Source: CALBPI01 sp039033695
Lineage (GTDB): Bacteria > Pseudomonadota > Gammaproteobacteria > Steroidobacterales > Woeseiaceae
Direction: 5' to 3'
Assembly: GCA_039033695.1 (NCBI GenBank)
Contig: JBCCCC010000034.1
Location: 1-23,929 of the forward strand
Length of the DNA: 23,929 nucleotides
Notes under the pieces: generated by a model
Database searches by the model: none
Seen by the model: only the letters and a program-made list of their open reading frames with translations
What the model was told of the DNA's origin: nothing
Part shown: positions 1 to 7,215 of the stretch, piece by piece
Layout of the letters: every line of letters starts with the position of its first letter
Numbering within the stretch: the stretch's first letter is position 1
Made by a program: the position numbers and the translations under genes

Positions 1-23
1 AATTTTTCTTTGAGGCACGGACT

Positions 24-710
24 ATGGGTATTTTTTCAAGATTCAGCGATATCGTTAACTCGAATATCAATGCGATTCTGGACAAGGCGGAGGATCCCGA
101 GAAGATCGTCCGGCTGATGATCCAGGAAATGGAAGACACGCTAGTGGAAGTACGTTCCGCTGCAGCACGTTCCATCGCAGACAAGAAATCGCTGAATCGC
201 AAGCTTGAAGCACTAGAGCAAGATGTCGCGGACTGGGAGAGCAAGGCGGAGCTGGCGATGGCCAAACACCGTGAAGATCTGGCGAAGGCCGCGTTGCTCG
301 AGAAGAACAGCGCGAGCCAGGCTGCCGACGCGATTCGCGATGAGTATCAGGCCGTCGACGACGGGCTGGGCAAGCTCAACGAAGATATCGCACGGTTGGA
401 AGGCAAGCTCAAAGACGCCAAGTTGCGCCAGCAATCTTTATTGTCTCGGCATGAGACGGCCAATAAGCGTCTGGCAGCGCGCAAGCTGACGCACGGTTAC
501 AAGGTCGATGATGCGCTGGTTCGCTTCGAGCAGTATCAGCGCCGTATGGAAGACGTTGAGAGCCGCGTCGAGGCTTATGATCTTGGAATGCCCAAAGACT
601 TGGATCACCAGTTTGCAAACCTCGAAGCAGAGGACAGCATCAAGGAAGACTTCGAACGGCTGAAGGCGCGCGTGGCAGCTCGCGAGTCAGCGTCTCAGAA
701 CAACAGCTAG
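24..710 (+). CDS. pspA: Phage shock protein A (PspA/IM30 family)
   Basis: PspA is a peripheral inner-membrane protein that assembles on stressed membranes, helps keep the proton gradient, and in enterobacteria also restrains the activator PspF. The 228-aa product matches the usual length (about 222 in E. coli). It begins MGIFSRFSDIVNSNINAILDKAEDP, the family's amphipathic N-terminal helix, followed by EKIVRLMIQEMEDTLVEVR. The rest is almost wholly charged coiled coil (about residues 25-220) with no membrane segment. A GAGG lies 8 bases before the ATG. It is the first gene of a five-gene plus-strand set; pspB starts 9 bases after its stop. The control region, where a sigma-54 promoter and pspF would be expected, lies left of the window and cannot be judged. 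Family assignment is very secure. Confidence 0.96.
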   Translation: MGIFSRFSDIVNSNINAILDKAEDPEKIVRLMIQEMEDTLVEVRSAAARSIADKKSLNRKLEALEQDVADWESKAELAMAKHREDLAKAALLEKNSASQAADAIRDEYQAVDDGLGKLNEDIARLEGKLKDAKLRQQSLLSRHETANKRLAARKLTHGYKVDDALVRFEQYQRRMEDVESRVEAYDLGMPKDLDHQFANLEAEDSIKEDFERLKARVAARESASQNNS

Positions 711-719
711 GCAGCAGCA

Positions 720-947
720 ATGGACGAAGCGTTTTTTGTACTCGGCATACTTTTTATGACGATAGTCGCGCCTCTGGCGATCATCTTGCACTTCGTCACA
801 AAATGGAAAAAGACGCGCGAACTGACCCACTCAGATGAATCTATGATGGAAGAGGTCTGGGGTATCGCGCAAGAGCTTGAGAGCCGGGTAAATGTACTTG
901 AGTCGATTCTCGATGATGAGGCTCCAGACTGGAGGAATAGGGTATGA
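720..947 (+). CDS. pspB: Phage shock protein B (PspB)
   Basis: PspB is a small inner-membrane protein that works with PspC to sense envelope stress and release PspF from PspA. The 75-aa product has one N-terminal membrane helix (about residues 5-25), a basic stretch KWKKTR, then a charged coiled coil. It ends LESILDDEAPDWRNR, which closely follows the known PspB ending (LEAILDAE-PGWRDR). It lies 9 bases after pspA. Its TGA overlaps the ATG of the next gene (ATGA, 944-947), so translation is probably coupled. Length, topology, tail and neighbours all agree. Confidence 0.95.
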   Translation: MDEAFFVLGILFMTIVAPLAIILHFVTKWKKTRELTHSDESMMEEVWGIAQELESRVNVLESILDDEAPDWRNRV

Positions 948-1222
948 GTAGGGACTGGCATCGTGCGCCGCTAAGTGGTCTGTATCTTGATCGCGAGAAC
1001 GGTTGGCTGTTTGGTGTTTGCGCTGGCATGGCAGATCGGTTTGATATCGATTTGAATGTGCTGCGGCTGGTCGTGCTCGCTGGCGCGATCTTTGTCACCA
1101 TGCCAACCGTTGTCGCCTACGGCCTGGCCGCGTGGCTATTGCAGGACAGGCCTTTACAGCCACGTGATCCAGCGCATGAAAGAGCGTTCTGGCGCGCCAA
1201 ACGCGATGGTGGAGGCTATTGA
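944..1222 (+). CDS. Short PspC-domain protein
   Basis: This is a 92-aa protein with one PspC domain (about residues 8-68). It has the signature LYLDRENGWLFGVCAGMADRF, then LNVLRLVVLAG and a hydrophobic helix at about 38-65, and ends in a short charged tail. PspC-domain proteins are inner-membrane partners in the phage-shock response. It lacks the C-terminal LERYVTS-type tail that classical PspC has, and which the next gene does carry, so it is a shortened paralogue. Start: a GGAGG at 931-935 sits 8 bases before the ATG, inside the end of pspB. Its TGA shares one base with the next ATG (TGATG), so pspB, this gene and pspC look translationally linked. What a second PspC does here is not shown by the sequence. 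Confidence 0.9.
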   Translation: MSRDWHRAPLSGLYLDRENGWLFGVCAGMADRFDIDLNVLRLVVLAGAIFVTMPTVVAYGLAAWLLQDRPLQPRDPAHERAFWRAKRDGGGY

Positions 1223-1611
1223 TGACGGCAAGATATGACTATGGGGAACGACGGTTTTTCCGTGACACCCGCAATGGCAAGGTGAGTGGCGTCTGCGCCG
1301 GTATTGCTGATTACTTCGGATTCAGTGTGACAGTGACGCGGGTGTTGGCGGTGTTTGCACTGATCTTTGGCACGGCCGTAACGTTGTTCATGTATTTTGG
1401 ACTGACGTTGCTGATTCCTGCGAAACCAACAGCACCTGAGCAACCACGCCCGGAGCAGCGCGCATTCCGCCACTCGCTACGAGCGGCACCGCGCGCCACG
1501 ATGACTGACGTCAAACGAAGCTTGCTCAGGATCGACACGCGCCTTGCGAAACTTGAACGCTACGTGACGTCGCCGCGATACAACCTTGATCGCGAGATTC
1601 GCGAGCTATAA
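1222..1611 (+). CDS. pspC: Phage shock protein C (PspC)
   Basis: This is the classical PspC, 129 aa. The PspC domain (about residues 10-68) contains FFRDTRNGKVSGVCAGIADYF and a membrane helix at about 40-66. A soluble region rich in Pro, Arg and Ala follows, then the tail LAKLERYVTSPRYNLDREIREL, which resembles the E. coli PspC ending (MERYVTSDTFTLRSRFRQL). I take the ATG at 1222 rather than the TTG at 1219, because GGAGG (1211-1215) is 6 bases before the ATG and TGATG stop-start overlaps are common in this operon. It is an inner-membrane stress sensor acting with PspB and PspA. Confidence 0.93.
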   Translation: MTARYDYGERRFFRDTRNGKVSGVCAGIADYFGFSVTVTRVLAVFALIFGTAVTLFMYFGLTLLIPAKPTAPEQPRPEQRAFRHSLRAAPRATMTDVKRSLLRIDTRLAKLERYVTSPRYNLDREIREL

Positions 1612-1653
1612 TTAGCGGCTTTCGAGCTGGTCCAACTTACTAGGGAGTTCTTT

Positions 1654-1884
1654 ATGTTCAACTCGCCGTTTTCGATGGTTGTCGGGATCGTGCTGATCGG
1701 CTGCATCTACAGCCTGGTACAAAGCTATATTGATTCGCGCAAGAATGCGCAGCCCGACGCTGGCCAATCGGCTAGTGACGAAACACTGGAGTTGATCGCC
1801 AAGCTGGAACACCGAGTCGAGGTGCTCGAGCGGATAGTCACTGATTCCGGCTATAACCTCAAACGCGAAATCGACCAGCTATAG
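1654..1884 (+). CDS. Small psp-operon membrane protein with PspC-like tail
   Basis: This is a 76-aa protein with one membrane helix (about residues 7-25), a polar linker, and a short coiled coil. It ends VEVLERIVTDSGYNLKREIDQL. That tail is clearly similar to the end of PspC encoded just upstream (LERYVTSPRYNLDREIREL), while the overall design (N-terminal anchor, basic patch, coiled coil, about 75 aa) is like PspB. An AGGGAG at 1641-1646 lies 7 bases before the ATG. It follows pspC by 42 bases with no terminator between, so it probably belongs to the operon. I infer a role in the Psp membrane complex. It is not E. coli PspD in sequence as far as I can tell, so I give no symbol. Confidence 0.8.
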   Translation: MFNSPFSMVVGIVLIGCIYSLVQSYIDSRKNAQPDAGQSASDETLELIAKLEHRVEVLERIVTDSGYNLKREIDQL

Positions 1885-1892
1885 AGCTGGTC
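1873..1892 (+). terminator. Perfect hairpin at end of psp operon (possible terminator)
   Basis: GACCAGCT (1873-1880), loop ATAG, AGCTGGTC (1885-1892) form a perfect 8-bp stem whose loop carries the stop codon of the last psp gene. No run of T follows directly; the nearest T5 is at 1919-1923, after a second weak stem (AGCGA/TCGCT at 1900-1912). It lies between convergent genes, so termination or 3' end protection is plausible, but it is not a canonical intrinsic terminator. Confidence 0.35.
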
Positions 1893-1910
1893 ACACGTTA
1901 GCGACGATCG

Positions 1911-2267
1911 CTATTCGCTTTTTGCCTTGTAAGCTCGAACCTGCTCGTTGAAATCGGCTGCAACGGCCTCCATCTCCTCAATGGCGGCGTTGTGCTTCTT
2001 GGCGAGCAGGCTTTGGCGCTCTGCGGTTACCTCGGCAGCCTCACCTTCCTGCTTGGCGGAAGCAGTTTCTGCATCAATGCAATCAAGGTAGGTGTTCATC
2101 TTTTCCATGTATGCCTTGATCGACTTCTGGCCGTCCATCATCTCTTCTTTGCTGGCCTGGCTGCCGTTTGGCACGTCGATCCGCGATGGATACTCGCACT
2201 CTGCAAGCGCGCCGCCTGCCAACGAAAGTGATGCGACTGCAATAAGTGGTTTGATCATGTTGTTCAT
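1911..2267 (-). CDS. Small secreted protein, unknown function
   Basis: This is a 118-aa protein with a clear Sec signal peptide: MNNMIKP, a hydrophobic core to about residue 20, and cleavage expected after ALA22 before ECEYP. The mature part is about 96 aa, helical, and rich in Ala, Glu and Lys. It has two cysteines (Cys24 and Cys63), which could form one disulfide in the periplasm. The region around KSIKAYMEKMNTYLDCID and the later part look like amphipathic helices. GGAGGA (plus-strand 2273-2278, read in reverse) is 5 bases before the ATG, and a perfect TATAAT lies 64 bases upstream of it. It converges with the psp operon. I do not recognise a named family and give no function. Confidence 0.85.
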   Translation of the reverse strand: MNNMIKPLIAVASLSLAGGALAECEYPSRIDVPNGSQASKEEMMDGQKSIKAYMEKMNTYLDCIDAETASAKQEGEAAEVTAERQSLLAKKHNAAIEEMEAVAADFNEQVRAYKAKSE

Positions 2268-2330
2268 GCCGGTCCTCCAGCTGATGGGCAGTTGCTCAAG
2301 CGCATCTACCGAGACGGTTCATGTGGCAAT

Positions 2331-2336
2331 ATTATA
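2331..2336 (-). promoter_or_regulatory. Candidate -10 element for the 1911-2267 gene
   Basis: The minus strand reads TATAAT, a perfect sigma-70 -10 hexamer, 64 bases before the start codon of the small secreted protein. No good -35 is visible at 16-18 bases spacing, so this rests on the -10 alone. Confidence 0.45.
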
Positions 2337-2380
2337 AGCAACGGGGCGCGAATTCCACGCCATATTGGGCTTGACAAGCG

Positions 2381-4852
2381 CTAACCGAACAAGGATCGAT
2401 GCTGGTCGGTGCCATCTTGCTGCGCGAGCAGGCGTTCAGTAAACAACTCAGCGCTCATGGGCTCGCCGAACAGCATGCCCTGACCGTAATTGCAGTCTTG
2501 TTTTTGCAAGAACGCGAGTTGCGCCTGAGTCTCGATACCCTCTGCGACGACGTCCAGCCGCAGACTTCGGCTCATATCAATAATTGCAGATACGATCGCA
2601 GCGTCATTGATATCTGTCGCGGCATTGGTGACAAATGAACGATCGATCTTCAGCGTCTTAATCGGGAACTTCTGCAACGCACTGAGTGATGAGTAGCCGG
2701 TGCCGAAGTCATCAATGGCCAACTGCAGGCCGAAGGCGCGCAATTTGTCGAGCACCTCGACGGTACGCGGGATATCTTCCATCAGCGTCGTCTCGGTAAT
2801 CTCAAATTCGATATCACTAGGCTTGATGCCATGGCGACTAAAAATGCGGTTCATGCTGTTGAAGAAATTACGTTGTCGCAACTGCTTCAGCGACAGATTG
2901 ATCGCGATGCGGCCCGGGTCGCCAACATCTCTATGCCAAACGGCAATATCCTCGCAAACGCGCTCGATAACCCACTCGCCGATTTCGATGATCAGGTTTG
3001 TCTGTTCTGCAAGTGGAATGAAGTCGTTAGGCTGAACCCGACCGAATTCAGGCATTTCCCAGCGCACCAACGCTTCGGCACCGACGATCTGCCCCGTCGC
3101 TAACTCATATTTTGGTTGGTACTGCAGCAGCAGTTCGTCGCGCTCAAAGCTGCGGCGCAACCGACTTTTCATCATCAGTCGTTCAACTGCCGCGTCGTTC
3201 ATTGATGTCTTGTAGAACGCCAGTCTGTTACCGCCGGCTTTCTTGGCTTCATAGAGCGCCGCGTCCGCGTTGCGCAACAAGTCAATGACGTTGTCTGCAT
3301 CGCCAGGGTAAATCGCAATGCCGAGGCTGGCGGTCATGTAAACCTCATTGCCTTGAACATCGAAAGGCTCGGCAATTTCGGCCAGCAAACCGCGGCCCAT
3401 ACCCATCACGCTGTCCTGCATGTCGTCAATGACGGGCATGTGTTCGATGAACGCGGCGAACTCATCACCTGCAAGTCGGCCGATGACCGTACCCTCGGGC
3501 AGCGCTCGCGCCATGCATTGGGCGAGAATCTCGAGCGTCGTGTCCCCGGCAAGGTGGCCAAACGTGTCGTTGATGTCTTTGAACTGATCGATGTCCAGAT
3601 AGAACAGCACTAGTGCATCGCCGTTGCGCCGCGTTCTGGCAATGGCGCGTTGCAGCAAATGCTGAAACTGCATGCGATTCGGCACCTTGGTCAACGGATC
3701 AAACCGGGCGAGATAGCGGATGCGCTCTTCGGAGCGTTTGCGCTCAGTGACGTTCTGCGCCGAATAGATGCGACCGGCAAACATCGTGTCGGTGGTATTG
3801 ATGGTCGAGCATGTCCATGACACTGGCAGCTCGCTGCCGTCCTGTCTCAAGAATCGCGCTTCGCGCGGTTGCGTCGATATGACGCTTTCTTCAAACGGCC
3901 CGCGATCGTCGGGCATCACCAGCGAGCCGACTGACATCCCGAGTAGCTGGGTTTCCGTATAGCCGGTCAGTTTTATCGCGGCCTCGTTGCAGTGAGTGAT
4001 CGCACCATCTTCGCTCGTGACAATCAGCGCATCGCTCATGCTGCCAAGTATGTTGTCTACGTAGTCGCGAGAGATCGTGGTTTGGCGTAACTGATCGCGC
4101 ATCGTATTGAATGAGCTGGCGAGTTGTCCGAGTTCGTCGTCCCGCGATTCGGGCAACGGTTCGCCGAAATCCCCTCGCTGTAGGCGGCGCGCTTGGCTCG
4201 TTATTGCCTCAATGGGCTGTACCAAACGCCCGGCTGTTACCCAGCTCAACGCCCCGCTCATGACCAACATGAGCAACGATGTGACGATAATCCAGAGCGT
4301 CGCATTACGTTGCCATTCTTCGCGCGCCTCGACCTGCTGTGCGCGATACGCGTTCAGTTCAGCCCGAAAACCCTGCAAAGAGTATCCGACCTGCATGGTC
4401 CCCAGTCGTTGGCCGCTTTGCAGAACGTCGCGGGTGACCACGACCAGTTGTTCAAGGCGCATGATGCCGGTCTCGCCAACAACGGGCGCTTGTGCGGTAT
4501 CGCCTGCCTGGCCCAGCAACTCGCCCTCACGCGACGTCACACGCACGAATATGAAATGCGCAATCTCGCTAACTGACTCGTCAAGTGAGCGCTGCATATC
4601 AGCCAGTCGGCCGTCGCTTAGCTGCCCGTCAATCTCGCGCTCAAGCGTCGCGCTGATTTGTTGAACACGACCGTCCAACATGCGCTCCAGGTTGGCCCTG
4701 CGCAACTCGACGCTGTCGTTAAGGAACTGATCAACAATTAGGCGGCTGTGGGCAAAGACGGCCAGGGAGACTACGCAGACGATGCACGCTGTCAGTATCA
4801 GGGTCGCTGCCAGCAACCGTGGCGCCAGCGCTTTTGGTAGTAGGTGCATCAT
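2381..4852 (-). CDS. Membrane HAMP-PAS-GGDEF-EAL cyclic-di-GMP protein
   Basis: This 823-aa inner-membrane protein is predicted to make and/or break cyclic di-GMP in response to a periplasmic and a PAS signal. Order: membrane helix 1 (about 12-34); periplasmic sensor of unassigned type (about 36-183); helix 2 (about 185-207); HAMP (about 208-260); PAS (about 262-372); GGDEF (about 380-548); EAL (about 555-812). The GGDEF signature is AGDEF (461-465), with YLDIDQFKDIN upstream. The Gly-to-Ala change at the first position is tolerated in some active cyclases, and no RxxD inhibitory site sits before it. The EAL domain keeps EAL (593-595), INLS, EITE (684-687), DDFGTGYSSL (714-723), LKIDRSF and AEGIET, so phosphodiesterase activity is likely. 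AGGTGA lies 4 bases before the first of two adjacent ATGs. The net direction of activity cannot be told from sequence. Confidence 0.95.
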   Translation of the reverse strand: MMHLLPKALAPRLLAATLILTACIVCVVSLAVFAHSRLIVDQFLNDSVELRRANLERMLDGRVQQISATLEREIDGQLSDGRLADMQRSLDESVSEIAHFIFVRVTSREGELLGQAGDTAQAPVVGETGIMRLEQLVVVTRDVLQSGQRLGTMQVGYSLQGFRAELNAYRAQQVEAREEWQRNATLWIIVTSLLMLVMSGALSWVTAGRLVQPIEAITSQARRLQRGDFGEPLPESRDDELGQLASSFNTMRDQLRQTTISRDYVDNILGSMSDALIVTSEDGAITHCNEAAIKLTGYTETQLLGMSVGSLVMPDDRGPFEESVISTQPREARFLRQDGSELPVSWTCSTINTTDTMFAGRIYSAQNVTERKRSEERIRYLARFDPLTKVPNRMQFQHLLQRAIARTRRNGDALVLFYLDIDQFKDINDTFGHLAGDTTLEILAQCMARALPEGTVIGRLAGDEFAAFIEHMPVIDDMQDSVMGMGRGLLAEIAEPFDVQGNEVYMTASLGIAIYPGDADNVIDLLRNADAALYEAKKAGGNRLAFYKTSMNDAAVERLMMKSRLRRSFERDELLLQYQPKYELATGQIVGAEALVRWEMPEFGRVQPNDFIPLAEQTNLIIEIGEWVIERVCEDIAVWHRDVGDPGRIAINLSLKQLRQRNFFNSMNRIFSRHGIKPSDIEFEITETTLMEDIPRTVEVLDKLRAFGLQLAIDDFGTGYSSLSALQKFPIKTLKIDRSFVTNAATDINDAAIVSAIIDMSRSLRLDVVAEGIETQAQLAFLQKQDCNYGQGMLFGEPMSAELFTERLLAQQDGTDQHRSLFG

Positions 4853-4975
4853 GTCACCTGGGCCGGAATCGCACCCGCATTCGCAGATTGGTCATCGCTC
4901 ACTCTTGTTATTCTTGTTAGCGCCTCGCATTTTGCGAACGCGCACTTAGAGTGTGACCAAAGCGCGATGAATCGT

Positions 4976-4999
4976 CCAGTCGGATTAGACTGGTTTTTT
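4976..4999 (+). terminator. Orphan intrinsic terminator-like hairpin
   Basis: CCAGTC (4976-4981), loop GGATTA, GACTGG (4988-4993) and then six T (4994-4999) make a textbook plus-strand intrinsic terminator of modest stem strength. No credible plus-strand gene lies upstream: the neighbouring genes on both sides are on the minus strand. It sits in the 226-base gap 4853-5078, which otherwise holds no gene I can support. It may end a small RNA, or end antisense transcription before bactofilin. Confidence 0.5.
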
Positions 5000-5078
5000 C
5001 GGCATTATGTGGGCTCGAGCGGCCAATTTACCGTGCTGATAGGGGCATGCGGCGAGCTGCTACGCTCAATACCCTGTT

Positions 5079-5510
5079 TTAGCTGGCTTTTTTGGCACCT
5101 ATAGCAGTCACCTCGGCCTCGCGCTTTTCGCTAAAGCGCTGACTCTGCGTCTGTGTGCCGGTTATCTTCATATCGCCTTCAATCACAGCACCTTCCGCAA
5201 CGGCGATCATGTCACCGGTAACCGTGCCTTTGATGCGCGCGGTGGCCGCAATTTCGATCTTGCCGCTGGCGATGACGTCACCATCCACTGAACCCGAGAC
5301 TATGACATGCGCGGCCCTCAGCACGCCTTGCCAACGGCCACCTGGGGTAATTGTGACGATGCTGTTTAGCGTGCTGTCGCCAATGACGGTACCGCTCAGC
5401 AGCAAGTCGTTATCGCCTGACAGCCTGCCCTCAATCGTGCAGCCTTCTGCAATCAGTGTCGTTGGGCCTGTTGCCCCGTCGCGAACCCGTCGTCTGCCAA
5501 AACCAGCCAT
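5079..5510 (-). CDS. Bactofilin (DUF583 polymer-forming cytoskeletal protein)
   Basis: Bactofilins are small beta-helix proteins that polymerise without nucleotide and scaffold cell-wall or polar structures. The product from MAGFGRRR is 143 aa. Residues about 18-118 form the repeated beta-rich core with spaced Gly/Ile/Val patterns (CTIEGRLSGDNDLLLSGTVIGD, HVIVSGSVDGDVIASGKIEI, ARIKGTVTGDMIAVAEGAVIEGD), flanked by polar tails, as is usual. A longer reading to 5597 exists, but AGGAGAGG lies just before the ATG at 5508-5510 and the extra N-terminus is unlike the family, so I use the shorter start. It is divergent from gshA and transcribed alone. No wall hydrolase is adjacent, so its partner is unknown. 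Confidence 0.92.
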   Translation of the reverse strand: MAGFGRRRVRDGATGPTTLIAEGCTIEGRLSGDNDLLLSGTVIGDSTLNSIVTITPGGRWQGVLRAAHVIVSGSVDGDVIASGKIEIAATARIKGTVTGDMIAVAEGAVIEGDMKITGTQTQSQRFSEKREAEVTAIGAKKAS

Positions 5511-5655
5511 GATGCCTCTCCTAGGTATGTGACATAAGCATAGCGCGCGTTCACGCCCGGTATTGTGACGGAGTTGGCAGCTCTGCATTGTGCTCACAGT
5601 GGCGGCAGTTGCTGCCGAGGGCTACCATTGGCGCCTGACGACAGCAGAGCCGCGC

Positions 5656-7215
5656 ATGAGCGACCTACTCGAACAACGACTAAATACAATTCGCTCGCAA
5701 GATGGTACTGCATTTCATGGCTTGCGCACTGGCATTGAGAAGGAGTCACTGCGTGTTGCTCCGGACGGGTATCTGGCCACAACCGCTCACCCGCAGGGTC
5801 TCGGTTCAGCGCTCACCAATGCCTACATCACCACAGACTTCGCCGAAGCGCTGCTGGAGTTCGTGACCCCAGCCTTCGCCGCTGCGGACGATACGCTGGC
5901 ATTTCTGTCAGACGTGCATCAATTCACGATGCAGCGCCTCGAAGGCGAGTTGCTTTGGAATGCGAGCATGCCTTGCCTGATCGGGGATGAGCATGCAATC
6001 ACCCTCGCGCGCTACGGCACCTCGAACGTCGCGCGTATGAAAACCATCTATCGACGTGGCTTGAGTCATCGCTATGGCCGCGCCATGCAAACTATCGCTG
6101 GCGTTCACTTCAACTTTTCACTGCCTGACAGCTTTTGGCCGTTGTATCAGCACGTGCTTGGTGAGACGGGCGATCTGCAAGGCTTTCGCTCGGCCGCTTA
6201 TCTGGGTCTGGCGCGGAACTTCCGCCGCTTCGGCTGGCTGGTTCTGTATTTGTTCGGTGCATCACCCGCAATGTGTAAGTCGTTCCTCGGCGACCGTCCC
6301 AGCGCGCTTGCCGAGTTCGATAGCGACACACTGTTTGAACCCTATGCGACGTCGCTGCGTATGAGTGACCTTGGCTATAGCAGCAACGCACAGTCGAAGC
6401 TCAATATCTCACTCAACAATCTCGATGAATATGTACGCGACTTGTCGTCCGCAATCATGACATCACATGCGCCATATGAGGCGATCGGCGTTCGTGTCGG
6501 TGGCCAGTGGCGTCAGCTCAACAGCAATATTTTGCAGATTGAAAACGAGTACTACAGCAGTATCCGCCCCAAGCAAGTTGCCATGAGTGGCGAACGACCA
6601 ACCTCAGCGCTGGAGCGGGGCGGTGTCGAGTATGTCGAGATTCGCTCACTGGATATCAACCCGTTCGAGCCGATAGGGATTTCGCGCGATCAGGCGCATT
6701 ACATGCATGCGTTGCTCATCTATTGCTTGCTTGAAGACAGCCCGCCGGTCGACGCAACAGCGCTCGCCGAAATGGCTGAAAACCATGTTTTGGTCGCGCA
6801 TAGCGGCCGCGCGCCGGCATTGGAGCTCAATCGCAATGGCCGGCCGGTCTATCTGCAGGACTGGGCAAACGAAATACACCGTGGTGTGTTGAAAGTTGCC
6901 GAGACACTGGATGACGATGGGGCACTGTTGGCGAGTTGCAGAAAAATGCAGCAGCGCATTGATGACAGTGAAGCATGCCCGTCAGCCCGGCTACTCGGTG
7001 AGATGCGTGAGAGTGGTCAGGGTTTCAACCGCTATGTGCTGAGCTTGGCCGAGCAACACGCCGAGCATTTTGCCAGCTTGGCGCCGATCGATACGGATAC
7101 CCTGGCCACATTGAAGGCAGAGGTCGCGCAATCTGTACATCGACAGAAAGAGATCGAGGCCAACACGACGGAGAGCTTTGAGGAATATCTGGACGCGTAT
7201 TATCAGACTGGTTGA
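5656..7215 (+). CDS. gshA: Glutamate-cysteine ligase
   Basis: GshA joins L-glutamate and L-cysteine using ATP, the first and rate-limiting step of glutathione synthesis in the cytosol. From the ATG at 5656 the protein is 519 aa, against 518 in E. coli, and is of the same gammaproteobacterial class. Landmarks are GIEKESLRV (residues 26-34, holding metal/substrate Glu), YLATTAHPQGLGSALTNAYITTDFAEALLEFVTP (about 39-72), and the later stretches NNLDEYVRDL and EYVEIRSLDINPFEP. An in-frame GTG at 5590 would add 22 residues with no counterpart in the family, so I reject it; the ribosome binding site of the chosen start is weak (GCAGAG). A small perfect hairpin (CGGCAG TTG CTGCCG, 5603-5617) lies in the leader. 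The 3' end overlaps the convergent aminotransferase gene by 13 bases. Confidence 0.95.
   Translation: MSDLLEQRLNTIRSQDGTAFHGLRTGIEKESLRVAPDGYLATTAHPQGLGSALTNAYITTDFAEALLEFVTPAFAAADDTLAFLSDVHQFTMQRLEGELLWNASMPCLIGDEHAITLARYGTSNVARMKTIYRRGLSHRYGRAMQTIAGVHFNFSLPDSFWPLYQHVLGETGDLQGFRSAAYLGLARNFRRFGWLVLYLFGASPAMCKSFLGDRPSALAEFDSDTLFEPYATSLRMSDLGYSSNAQSKLNISLNNLDEYVRDLSSAIMTSHAPYEAIGVRVGGQWRQLNSNILQIENEYYSSIRPKQVAMSGERPTSALERGGVEYVEIRSLDINPFEPIGISRDQAHYMHALLIYCLLEDSPPVDATALAEMAENHVLVAHSGRAPALELNRNGRPVYLQDWANEIHRGVLKVAETLDDDGALLASCRKMQQRIDDSEACPSARLLGEMRESGQGFNRYVLSLAEQHAEHFASLAPIDTDTLATLKAEVAQSVHRQKEIEANTTESFEEYLDAYYQTG

Noticed and set aside
4107..4664. 185-aa plus-strand frame opposite the HAMP/sensor region of the GGDEF-EAL gene
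   Set aside because: It is antisense to a clear gene; its Ser/Arg/Cys-rich translation is typical of a mirror frame of a GC-rich gene.
4844..5104. Plus-strand 86-aa open frame in the gap before bactofilin
   Set aside because: It opens inside the GGDEF-EAL start region, has no ribosome binding site, runs through the terminator-like hairpin, and its composition is not protein-like.
5590..5655. Longer gshA start at GTG 5590
   Set aside because: The added 22 residues have no family counterpart, and the shorter form gives the expected 519 aa.
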